Below are positions 55,508-64,000 of a stretch of DNA of 64,000 nucleotides, in pieces. Numbering within the stretch: the first letter of the stretch is position 1; each line of letters starts with the position of its first letter. Where the stretch lies: NCBI RefSeq assembly GCF_003668565.1, contig NZ_RCWJ01000001.1, positions 248,001 to 312,000 on the forward strand. The letters run 5' to 3'. Both the position numbers and the translations under genes were made by a program. The notes under the pieces were generated by a model. It ran no database searches. It was not told the origin of the DNA and saw nothing but the letters and a program-made list of their open reading frames with translations. The DNA is from Mycetocola zhadangensis (GTDB lineage Bacteria > Actinomycetota > Actinomycetes > Actinomycetales > Microbacteriaceae).

Positions 55508-56467
55508 ATGGACCCCACAACCGAACCCATCAAGGCGGTCAAGCTTCGGCATCCGGTGAGGACGGCGTTCGCCGTCGTGATCCTGCTGCTCGTCGTCCTG
55601 TTCGTCTGGGATGCCGCGACCCGCGACGCTTACCAGTGGCCGCTTGTGGGGCAATACCTGTTCGACCGCCGCATCAGCCAGGCCGCCGTCGTCACGCTGG
55701 CCCTGACCATCCTTTCGATGATCCTCGCCATCGTGATGGGCCTCGTTCTCGCTGTGATGCGGTTGAGCGACAACCCTGTTCTCAAGGTTGTTTCGTGGGT
55801 ATACCTGTGGATTTTCCGGGGCACACCCGTGTACGTCCAGCTGGTGTTCTGGGGATTGCTCGGAACCATTTACCGTTCCGTGACCGTCGGCATCCCGTTC
55901 ACGAGCGTCGAGTTCTTCACCATTTCGCCGTTCTCCGCGATCGACCTGTTCTGGCTGGCAGTGCTCGGTCTTGCATTCAACGAGGCCGCGTACATGGCTG
56001 AGATCGTGCGAGGCGGCATCCTCAGCGTTCCGCGCGGCCAGGACGAAGCTGCCCGCGCGCTTGGCATGAGCTGGCGACAGACCATGCTGCGCGTCGTTGT
56101 GCCGCAATCCATGCGAGTGATCATCCCGCCGACCGGCAACGAAGTGATCTCGATGCTCAAGACGACGTCTCTCGTCACAGCGCTGGGCTTCTCGCTCGAA
56201 CTGTATGCGCGGACCCGGGCCATTTCGGCACAGATCTATGCGACGGTGCCGCTGCTCATCGTCGCGAGCATCTGGTATCTGCTCGTCACGAGCATTCTCA
56301 TGGTCGGCCAGCACTATCTCGAGAAGTACTACGGTCGCGGCGTCGCCCCGCAGCGGGAACCGGAGGATGACCCCGAGCTTCCTGAGACGGAAACCGCCAC
56401 CGAAACGACAGGAATTGCCGGTGGAAACGCCGAGGCGGTTCCACCGCCGAAGAGGGAGCACCAATGA
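55508..56467 (+). CDS. Amino-acid ABC transporter permease
   Basis: 319 residues with five to six transmembrane helices. The EAA loop [21 protein letters not shown] and [14 protein letters not shown] sequence ([22 protein letters not shown]) mark the HisM/GlnP family. The C-terminal ~45 residues are an unusual Glu/Pro/Thr-rich hydrophilic tail. ATG 5 nt after the SBP stop. One permease may form a homodimer. Confidence 0.93.
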   Translation: MDPTTEPIKAVKLRHPVRTAFAVVILLLVVLFVWDAATRDAYQWPLVGQYLFDRRISQAAVVTLALTILSMILAIVMGLVLAVMRLSDNPVLKVVSWVYLWIFRGTPVYVQLVFWGLLGTIYRSVTVGIPFTSVEFFTISPFSAIDLFWLAVLGLAFNEAAYMAEIVRGGILSVPRGQDEAARALGMSWRQTMLRVVVPQSMRVIIPPTGNEVISMLKTTSLVTALGFSLELYARTRAISAQIYATVPLLIVASIWYLLVTSILMVGQHYLEKYYGRGVAPQREPEDDPELPETETATETTGIAGGNAEAVPPPKREHQ

Positions 56468-57231
56468 CCGACGTCCCTATGGTCCACGCCGATCACATCG
56501 TCAAGCGGTACGGCTCACACGAGGTGCTCAAGGACATCTCGGTCACCGTCAACCGCGGAGAAGTGGCCTGCCTGATCGGGCCAAGTGGCTCAGGTAAGTC
56601 GACGTTCCTTCGCTGCATCAACCACCTCGAGTCGATCAACGGTGGCCGACTGTCCGTCGACGGCGACTTGATGGGATACCGTCAGCGCGGCGACAAACTG
56701 TACGAAATGTCGCCCTCCGAAGTGTCACGCCAGCGCGCCGACATCGGAATGGTGTTCCAGTCTTTCAACCTCTTCCCGCACATGACGGTGCTAGAGAACA
56801 TCATCGAGGCGCCCACGCGCGTCAAGGGAGTCAAGAAGGCCACGGCCGTCGCGACAGCTTTCGAGCTGCTCGACCGCGTTGGTCTGGCGCACAAAGCCAA
56901 GGCGTACCCGGCGCACCTGTCTGGCGGGCAGCAGCAGCGAGTGGCAATCGCGCGAGCCCTGGCCATGAGCCCGAAGCTGATGTTGTTCGACGAGCCGACG
57001 AGTGCGCTCGACCCGGAACTGGTCGGTGAAGTGCTCGACGTGATGAAGGGCCTCGCGCAGTCCGGCATGACCATGATCGTTGTGACCCACGAGATCGGGT
57101 TCGCCCGTGAGGTCGGAGATTCGCTGTTCTTTATGGACGGCGGTGTGATCGTTGAATCAGGCGACCCCCGTGAGGTGCTCACCAACCCGAAGCACCCGCG
57201 AACGCAATCGTTCCTCTCGAAGGTGCTGTAG
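56464..57231 (+). CDS. Amino-acid ABC transporter ATP-binding protein
   Basis: 255 residues. Walker [18 protein letters not shown] signature, Walker [13 protein letters not shown] and the H-loop [12 protein letters not shown] are intact; the GlnQ/HisP group. ATG overlaps the permease stop as ATGA. It powers import of the amino acid bound by the upstream lipoprotein. Confidence 0.95.
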   Translation: MTDVPMVHADHIVKRYGSHEVLKDISVTVNRGEVACLIGPSGSGKSTFLRCINHLESINGGRLSVDGDLMGYRQRGDKLYEMSPSEVSRQRADIGMVFQSFNLFPHMTVLENIIEAPTRVKGVKKATAVATAFELLDRVGLAHKAKAYPAHLSGGQQQRVAIARALAMSPKLMLFDEPTSALDPELVGEVLDVMKGLAQSGMTMIVVTHEIGFAREVGDSLFFMDGGVIVESGDPREVLTNPKHPRTQSFLSKVL

Positions 57232-57266
57232 GCATCCGCTTCGCGTGAAAAAGGTATTGGCCGAAA

Positions 57267-60200
57267 CTATCCGGCCAGTACTTTGCGGATGCGCTGCAGC
57301 GACACAGTCTCGATGGCGCCAATATTCTGCGCGAACAGGCTGAGGCGAAGTTCTTCGATCATCCAACGGGCCTTGACGATGTGAGACGGTGCGAATCGCG
57401 CCGGCGGCAATGTTCCTCCCGCGGCCTCGTACAGCGCCGTGGCCGTCTGGACCTCGTTCATCCAGACTCGATCCCGGTTCGGGTTGTCGGCGAGTTTTTC
57501 AACCCGGTGCGTGATGCCGTTGAGGTAGCGGGGAACCTGTGCGAGTCTGAGCATTCCCGTCCGCGACACAAAGCCCGGATAGACGAGCGCAGACAACTGC
57601 TGGGTGGCGTCGCTCAACGCAGGCAGCAGAGCGAGGCTCGTCGCCTTCTTCAGGGACTTCTCGGCGGTTCGGGATGCTGTCAGCACCTTGGCAACCAACG
57701 AAACCGTGTCGAACATGGTGTTCATCATCGCGCCGGAGATGCGATCGCGAACGGTTTCGAATTCGGCACGCATGAAAATCGCGCCGTCTGGCTTCACCCG
57801 GTACAGGATGTCGTCGATGCACGCGGCCAGGCAGTCATCGAACAGTGCCTGCGTCGTTGGATACGGGCTCGTCGCGAGGGTGAGCTTCTCCGCGGAAGTG
57901 AGGTGCTGCTGCACGTAGGAGACGGGGGAGGGCAGAGCGAGCAGGAGCAGTCGGCGGACGCCGTCCGGCATCGCCTGCTTCTGATCCTGTTCGGTAGCCA
58001 TGATGCGGATCGCCACGGAGTTTCCCTCGTCGACGAGCGCCGGGTATCCGCGAATCATGTTGCCGGCCTGGCGGGTGTCCACGTAGCGCGGCAACTCGTC
58101 GAAGTCCCAGCGTGTGAGTCCTGACCGCTCGAGCGCGTTCGGAGTGGCTTCGGCGATCTGGGCGACACTCTGACGAGTGCGAGCCTTGAGCCGCTGTTGC
58201 AGCTCGATCAGGTCCTTGCCGTTCGCGACGTGCCGGCCCTTCTCATCGACCACACGGAAGGTGACCTTGAGATGCCCGGGGACGCGAGTGAGATCGAAGT
58301 CGCTTGCCTCGATCTGCATGTACGACAGGCGTTTGATGGCCATCGCCAGGTGTGCGGTGAGGGTGTCTGCGTTGGTCGCCTCCGGCTCGGGCGGGCCGGC
58401 TGGCAGCTCGGCCATGAGCCGGCGAGCCCAGTCAGCTGCCGGCACTATGTTGCGACGAATCGCCTTCGGCAGTGACTTGATGAGCGCGGTGACGAGGTCG
58501 TGGCGAAGCCCCGGCACCTGCCAGTCGAATCCGGCGGGGGACAACCGGGCGAGCAAAGCCAGCGGCACCTGCACTGTGACACCATCGTCTTCGGCACCGG
58601 GTTCGAATCGGTAGCGCAGGCTCAGCTTCTGGTCACCCTGGCGCCAGACAGGGGGAAACTCCGCCTCATCCACTTCAGGCGCGTCGTCGGGCAGGAGATC
58701 TTCCTGCCGCATGGTGAGCAAGTCGGGGGTCTTTTCCTGCGCCGTGCGCCACCAGCCCTCAAAGGTTCTTGTGGAGAAGACGTCGGCAGGAATGCGCGAA
58801 TTGTAGAAGTCGAAAACGGCCTCGTCGTCGAAGAGGATGTCCCGGCGCCTTGTGCGTTCCTCGAGCTCGGCCAGTTCCTTGCGAAGCTTCTTGTTCGCGC
58901 GGTCGAACGCCTGCGGCGAGTCCCACTCGCCCTCGACGAGAGCGTGCCGGATGAACAGTTCGCGCGAAAGTTCGGGGTCGATCTTCGAGTACTGGACGCG
59001 TCGGCGGGGGATGATCGCCAACCCGTAGAGCATGACCTTTTCCCAGGCGACGACAGCGCCCTGCTGCTTTTCCCAGTGCGGTTCTGAGTAGCTGCGCTTG
59101 ACGAGGTCGCCGGCGATCTGTTCGGCCCACGCCGGGTCGATCGAGGCCGTCGTGCGTGCGAACAATCGGGACGTCTCGACGAGCTCAGCGGCCATCAGCG
59201 CGTTCGGCTGTTTCTTTGCGAGTGCGGAACCGGGGAAGATGACGAACCTGGTCTGCCTCGCGCCGATGTAGTCGCCCTTGCGGGCCGGTCCGGGCCGGTT
59301 GGGCTGCTTGCCGCCGCGCGCCGAGTTCGCGGCTGCCTGCGCGGCATCTTTGATTCCGATGTGTGAGAGCAGGCCGGCCAAAAGTGAGCGGTGGATGCCG
59401 TCGGAATTGGTTGTGCGCTCCGTCAGGGACAGGCCGAGGGGCTTTGACAGCTGTCGAAGCTGGCGGAAGACATCTTGCCACTCACGCACGCGCAGGTAGT
59501 TGAGGAATTCGTTTTTGCACAGTCGCCGGAATGCGCTCGACCCGAGTTCCTTCTGCTTCTCCTCGATGTAGTTCCAGAGATTGAGCAGCGACAGGAAGTC
59601 ACTTGTCGGGTCTGTGAAGCGTGCATGCTTCTCGTCAGCTTGCTGGCGCTTCTCCAGGGGGCGCTCACGAGGGTCCTGAATGGTGAGTGCGGCCACGATC
59701 GCCATCACCTCGCGCGAGACGTTGTGCTTCTTCGACTCGATAACCATCCGGGCGAAGCGCGGGTCGATCGGCAGTCGCGCGAGGTCACGACCGACCCGGG
59801 TGAGGCGGGGTGACGCCGCGTCCTTGGCATCGATCGCTCCGAGCTCGCGCAGCAGGTCAAGTCCGTCCTTGATGCCGCGGGAGTCCGGGGGCTGCAGGAA
59901 CGGGAACGCGGCGATGTCGCCAAGACCGAGCGAGACCATCTGGAGAATCACGGCTGCGAGGTTGGTGCGCAAGATTTCCGGTTCAGTGAACTCGGGCCGG
60001 GCGAGAAAGTCCTCCTCGGAGTACAGCCGGATGGCGATGCCATCACTCGTTCGCCCCGAACGTCCGGAGCGCTGATTCGCTGACGCCTGAGAAATGGCCT
60101 CGATCGGCAGTCGCTGAACCTTGGACCGAACGCTGTAGCGAGAGATGCGAGCCGTGCCAGCGTCGATGACGTACTTGATGCCTGGGACGGTGAGGCTCGT

Positions 60201-61112
60201 CTCCGCGACGTTGGTTGCGAGCACGATGCGCCGACGAACCCCAGCCTGAGAGCTTGGCTGGAAGACCTTGTGCTGGTCGGCTGAGCTGAGCCTGCCGTAG
60301 AGGGGCAGCACTTCCGTGATCCCCGCACCACCCTGCGAGTACCGCGCATTCAGGGCATCGGCGGTGTCTCGAATCTCGGTCTCACCGCTGAGGAAGACGA
60401 GGACATCGCCCATCGACTCCCTCGCGAGTTCATCGAGCGCCGCGGTGATCCCATCGATCGGGTCAAGGTCAGGCTGCACGGGATCGTCATCATCATCGGC
60501 ATCTGAATCCTCGACGGCCTTGTCGGCGATGAGGGGCCGATACCTCACCTCGACAGGGAACGTGCGGCCGGAGACTTCCACGATCGGTGCGTCATCGAAG
60601 TGGCGGGAGAAGCTCTGTGGATCGATGGTGGCCGACGTGATGACGACCTTGAGGTCGGGGCGCTTGGGCAGCAACTGCTTGAGGTAGCCCAGCAAGAAGT
60701 CGATGTTGAGGCTGCGCTCGTGTGCTTCATCGATGATGATCGTGTCGTAGTTTCGCAGCATGCGATCACGATGCATTGCGTTGAGGAGGATACCGTCGGT
60801 CATCAACTTGACCTTGGTGTCTTTGCCGGCCTGATCGGTGAAGCGAACCTGATAACCCACGATTCCGCCGAGCTCGACGTCGAGCTCCTCGGCGATGCGT
60901 TCGGCGATTGTGCGGGCGGCGAGTCGCCTGGGCTGGGTGTGCGCGATCGATTCACGACCGAGCTCAAGGAGAATTTTGGGCAGCTGGGTGGTCTTGCCTG
61001 ACCCCGTCGCGCCGGCAACAATGACGACCTGATGCTCGCGGAGCACCTCTTTGATCTCGTCCTTCATCTGGCTGACGGGCAGCTCGGGAGGGTAGGAGAT
61101 CGTAAAAGACAT
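57267..61112 (-). CDS. hrpA: ATP-dependent RNA helicase HrpA
   Basis: 1281 residues from the ATG at 61112 behind GATGGAGGGCT; upstream ATGs to 61346 are not supported. Walker A GATGSGKTTQ, DEAH box IIDEAHER, SAT (ITSATID) and motif VI QRSGRSGR are present, followed by HA2, OB-fold and a ~550-residue HrpA C-terminal domain. It is a DEAH-box RNA helicase linked to ribosome rescue and mRNA handling. Monocistronic by position. Confidence 0.95.
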   Translation of the reverse strand: MSFTISYPPELPVSQMKDEIKEVLREHQVVIVAGATGSGKTTQLPKILLELGRESIAHTQPRRLAARTIAERIAEELDVELGGIVGYQVRFTDQAGKDTKVKLMTDGILLNAMHRDRMLRNYDTIIIDEAHERSLNIDFLLGYLKQLLPKRPDLKVVITSATIDPQSFSRHFDDAPIVEVSGRTFPVEVRYRPLIADKAVEDSDADDDDDPVQPDLDPIDGITAALDELARESMGDVLVFLSGETEIRDTADALNARYSQGGAGITEVLPLYGRLSSADQHKVFQPSSQAGVRRRIVLATNVAETSLTVPGIKYVIDAGTARISRYSVRSKVQRLPIEAISQASANQRSGRSGRTSDGIAIRLYSEEDFLARPEFTEPEILRTNLAAVILQMVSLGLGDIAAFPFLQPPDSRGIKDGLDLLRELGAIDAKDAASPRLTRVGRDLARLPIDPRFARMVIESKKHNVSREVMAIVAALTIQDPRERPLEKRQQADEKHARFTDPTSDFLSLLNLWNYIEEKQKELGSSAFRRLCKNEFLNYLRVREWQDVFRQLRQLSKPLGLSLTERTTNSDGIHRSLLAGLLSHIGIKDAAQAAANSARGGKQPNRPGPARKGDYIGARQTRFVIFPGSALAKKQPNALMAAELVETSRLFARTTASIDPAWAEQIAGDLVKRSYSEPHWEKQQGAVVAWEKVMLYGLAIIPRRRVQYSKIDPELSRELFIRHALVEGEWDSPQAFDRANKKLRKELAELEERTRRRDILFDDEAVFDFYNSRIPADVFSTRTFEGWWRTAQEKTPDLLTMRQEDLLPDDAPEVDEAEFPPVWRQGDQKLSLRYRFEPGAEDDGVTVQVPLALLARLSPAGFDWQVPGLRHDLVTALIKSLPKAIRRNIVPAADWARRLMAELPAGPPEPEATNADTLTAHLAMAIKRLSYMQIEASDFDLTRVPGHLKVTFRVVDEKGRHVANGKDLIELQQRLKARTRQSVAQIAEATPNALERSGLTRWDFDELPRYVDTRQAGNMIRGYPALVDEGNSVAIRIMATEQDQKQAMPDGVRRLLLLALPSPVSYVQQHLTSAEKLTLATSPYPTTQALFDDCLAACIDDILYRVKPDGAIFMRAEFETVRDRISGAMMNTMFDTVSLVAKVLTASRTAEKSLKKATSLALLPALSDATQQLSALVYPGFVSRTGMLRLAQVPRYLNGITHRVEKLADNPNRDRVWMNEVQTATALYEAAGGTLPPARFAPSHIVKARWMIEELRLSLFAQNIGAIETVSLQRIRKVLAG

Positions 61113-61200
61113 AGCCCTCCATCGTAGGACACCCCGCCGTGAGATGACCGAGAGGGGTGCCGGATTGTGCGAGTTCCGCTGACGGCGAAGCGGGACGTGA

Positions 61201-62079
<879 letters not shown>

Positions 62080-62085
62080 CCGAGG

Positions 62086-62907
62086 ATGACTTTCGTGGCA
62101 TTACCTGACGCTTTTGATTCAAGCACCGACACGTTCACTTCCGACTGGGCGGCTTGGCACGAAGCCCGGGAGCGGGGAACATCATCACCGTTCGGCCTCG
62201 CGTCGCTTGTGGCCACCCACTGGCTCACCGGAGCGAGCGAAGAACTCGACGGGGTGTTCGGAACCTGGCACGCCGGTCTTGACGGCATTATCGGAGAAGG
62301 CCGGGAACTCGAAGGCCTCACGGTCCTTCAAGGCGGCCGTCCGGTTCGAGTAATCAGTGGAAACACCGTCACCCTCACAAGCGGTCAGGACATCGAGTGG
62401 GGCGACCGGAGGTTGCGATACTTCGAACGAGACGGGGCGCTCGCGCTTCGGATCCTGGACCCTGAGGCGCCCACTCGGGCACGGCTCCGCGGAATCGACG
62501 TCTTCGAACCCGATCCGCAGTGGGTGATCGAGGGAAGCTTCAGCCCGGCCGCACCCGATTCGCGGATGGAAATCACAGCGATCGACGGGCATGTTTCGGA
62601 TGACACACCCGCTGGCACGCTCGCACTCGCGTTCCCAGACGGCCTCGAGACCCTCACGGTCGTCCGCGAACGCGGAGCCCTGCACGCGGTCTTCGCTGAC
62701 GGCACCAGCGGCACAGAGACGTATCGGTTCCGCTTCATCGACATGCCGTCACCCGATGCAGACGGCAGTGTCGTGGTCGACTTCAACAGGTCGTACCTGC
62801 CCCCGTGCGTCTTCAGCGACTTCTACGTGTGCCCGTTGCCCCCGGCGGGGAACCGGTTGTCGCGGGCCATTCGAGCCGGTGAGAAGAACGTGCTGCTCGA
62901 CTCATAG
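62086..62907 (+). CDS. DUF1684-family protein
   Basis: 273 residues. Family segments WAAWHEARERGTSSPFGLASLVATHWL near the start, LRYFERDGALALRILDPEAPTR, and the conserved FNRSYLPPCVFSDFYVCPLPPAGNRL at the end mark DUF1684, a family of unknown function. ATG at 62086 just after the aldo-keto reductase. Confidence 0.9.
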   Translation: MTFVALPDAFDSSTDTFTSDWAAWHEARERGTSSPFGLASLVATHWLTGASEELDGVFGTWHAGLDGIIGEGRELEGLTVLQGGRPVRVISGNTVTLTSGQDIEWGDRRLRYFERDGALALRILDPEAPTRARLRGIDVFEPDPQWVIEGSFSPAAPDSRMEITAIDGHVSDDTPAGTLALAFPDGLETLTVVRERGALHAVFADGTSGTETYRFRFIDMPSPDADGSVVVDFNRSYLPPCVFSDFYVCPLPPAGNRLSRAIRAGEKNVLLDS

Positions 62908-62963
62908 CCGCGTGACCGTTACGTCGTGTTGCATCGGAATCTCGTGAGCAAGCCGAATCGGCG

Positions 62964-62969
62964 TAGCGT
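62964..62969 (+). promoter_or_regulatory. Leaderless -10 box of the FMN reductase
   Basis: TAGCGT with a 6-nt spacer (CGCAGC) to the ATG at 62976. Confidence 0.6.
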
Positions 62970-62975
62970 CGCAGC

Positions 62976-63572
62976 ATGGTCGAGAACGCAGAACAGCAAC
63001 CGCTCCGTGTCGTCGCCGTATCGGGGAGTCTTCACACACCGTCCAAGACAAGTGCGCTCGTGAGCGCGATTCTCTCTCGCATCGCGGAGGAACAGCCGAT
63101 TTCCGCGCACGTGATCGAACTCAGCGACATCGGACCCGCATTCGCCGGTGCCCTCACCCGCGATCAGGTCGCCCCAAGCGTTGAGACTGAGCTGCGCCGG
63201 ATCGAGGACGCCGACCTGCTCATCGTCGCCAGCCCGGTCTACCGTGGGTCGTTCACTGGGCTGTTCAAGCACCTGTTCGACTTCGTCGGTCAATATTCGC
63301 TCGTCGACAAGCCGGTGCTTGTCGCGGCAACCGGAGGCGGCGAACGCCATGCTCTCATCCTCGAGCACCAGTTCAGGCCTCTGTTCGGTTTCTTTCAGGC
63401 GCTCACGCTGCCCATCGGTGTGTACGCGTCGAACACCGACTTCACGGAATACACGCTGACGAGCGAGGCCGTTCGCCAACGAATCGACCTGGCCGTCGTT
63501 CGCGGATTACCCTTCGTGCGCAGCCGGGTGCGCGATGCCGATTCAGTCTCCGACTACGTCGGGGCGTGGTAG
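62976..63572 (+). CDS. FMN reductase, MsuE/SsuE-like
   Basis: 198 residues. VVAVSGSLHTPSKTSALV is the FMN loop, DLLIVASPVYRGSFTGLFKHLFDFV the family motif, and VLVAATGGGERHALILEHQFRPLFGFFQ the NADPH/FMN region. It resembles the FMN reductases that serve flavin-dependent monooxygenases in organosulfur use, but no monooxygenase is adjacent, so that role is uncertain. Confidence 0.88.
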   Translation: MVENAEQQPLRVVAVSGSLHTPSKTSALVSAILSRIAEEQPISAHVIELSDIGPAFAGALTRDQVAPSVETELRRIEDADLLIVASPVYRGSFTGLFKHLFDFVGQYSLVDKPVLVAATGGGERHALILEHQFRPLFGFFQALTLPIGVYASNTDFTEYTLTSEAVRQRIDLAVVRGLPFVRSRVRDADSVSDYVGAW

Positions 63573-63589
63573 CCGGAGGGCTCCACACG

Positions 63590-63595
63590 TAGGCT
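63590..63595 (+). promoter_or_regulatory. Leaderless -10 box of the DUF255 gene
   Basis: TAGGCT with a 5-nt spacer (GAAGT) to the ATG at 63601. Confidence 0.6.
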
Positions 63596-63600
63596 GAAGT

Positions 63601-64000
63601 ATGGTCAACCGCCTCGCTTCAGCCATGAGCCCGTACCTCCGAGCCCACCAGGACAACCCTGTCGACTGGAGGGAGTGGGGACAGGACGCCTTCGACGAAG
63701 CCGCCGCGCGCGACGTCCCAGTCTTCATCTCCATCGGCTACGCGACATGTCACTGGTGTCACGTCATGGCCCGCGAGTCATTCAGCGATCCGTCCATCGC
63801 AGCCTTCCTCAACGCGCACATGGTGAACATCAAGGTGGATCGCGAGGAACATCCGGCCGTTGACGCCAGCTATCTGGCGCAGGCGAGTGCGTTCACCGGG
63901 CAACTGGGCTGGCCACTGAGCGTCTTCGCCACCCCGGGAGGTGCCGCTTTCTTCGCCGGAACCTACTTTCCGCCCGCGCCGGTGTCGGGACATCCGTCAT
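63601..64000 (+). CDS. DUF255/YyaL thioredoxin-domain protein, N-terminal part (3' truncated)
   Basis: The first 133 codons of the gene. MVNRLASAMSPYLRAHQDNPVDWREWG and FISIGYATCHWCHVMARESF with the CHWC motif are diagnostic of DUF255 proteins (YyaL, spermatogenesis-associated protein 20). These combine a thioredoxin-like domain with a larger glycosidase-like fold lying beyond the window. A TAGGCT box 5 nt upstream indicates a leaderless start. Confidence 0.93.
   Translation, partial: MVNRLASAMSPYLRAHQDNPVDWREWGQDAFDEAAARDVPVFISIGYATCHWCHVMARESFSDPSIAAFLNAHMVNIKVDREEHPAVDASYLAQASAFTGQLGWPLSVFATPGGAAFFAGTYFPPAPVSGHPS

Overview
The window reads as chromosome from a high-GC Gram-positive bacterium, most likely of the family Microbacteriaceae (Actinomycetota). 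Evidence: actinobacterial marker families (SepX/GlpR, VirR-like LytR_C protein, DUF3263, DUF3027, DUF4032, bacterial XPB helicase, WXG100), gene order shared with other actinobacteria, GTG/TTG starts and many apparently leaderless promoters. No rRNA, CRISPR array, prophage, insertion sequence or plasmid gene was seen. Gene density is high and nearly all genes are ordinary chromosomal ones, so the oddities lie in unusual members of known families.

Layout. 1-5 kb: end of cysS, rlmB, a DUF4032 kinase-like protein, the sugar-ABC ATPase ugpC, a membrane-anchored thiol-disulfide protein. 5-9 kb: ThrE-type exporter, tRNA-Thr, DMT transporter, nitroreductase and msrB. 9-15 kb: DUF3263, VirR-like protein, cold-shock protein, groEL behind two CIRCE operators, a WXG100 protein and an OmpR/HK two-component system. 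15-24 kb: FolP2-like protein with a RibD-like reductase, XPB helicase operon, cold-shock protein, acidic-tailed DUF3027 protein, serC, DtxR-type regulator. 24-32 kb: NlpC/P60 hydrolase, a 33-codon ORF ending in a terminator, HNH endonuclease, VOC protein, tRNA-Arg, and a 1266-residue helicase-like protein with altered Walker motifs. 32-42 kb: mscL-fmdB-fclA, galU-rimJ-sepX, tRNA-Ala, small operons, FMN reductase, MFS transporter. 42-47.6 kb: nrdHIEF behind DnaA-box-like and NrdR-like sites, then an M23 peptidase. 47.6-54.4 kb: HAD hydrolase and a probable sugar-phosphate cluster (aldolase, HAD phosphatase, DhaL, DhaK) headed by a fused sensor kinase/degenerate receiver/LuxR protein. 54.6-64 kb: amino-acid ABC transporter, hrpA, aldo-keto reductase, DUF1684, FMN reductase and the start of a DUF255/YyaL thioredoxin-domain protein.

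How the genes work together. Clear functional units are nrdHIEF (dNTP synthesis with its own redoxin and flavodoxin), the SBP-permease-ATPase transporter, the galU-rimJ-sepX envelope/division cluster, HrcA-type control of groEL, and the aldolase-HAD-DhaLK unit, whose substrate is unknown. Two secreted cell-wall hydrolases 21 kb apart share a non-catalytic N-terminal module. About a dozen genes have a TAnnnT-like -10 box 5-6 nt before the start codon, which indicates leaderless transcription.

Limits: all family calls come from reading motifs by eye; no search, folding or alignment program was run.
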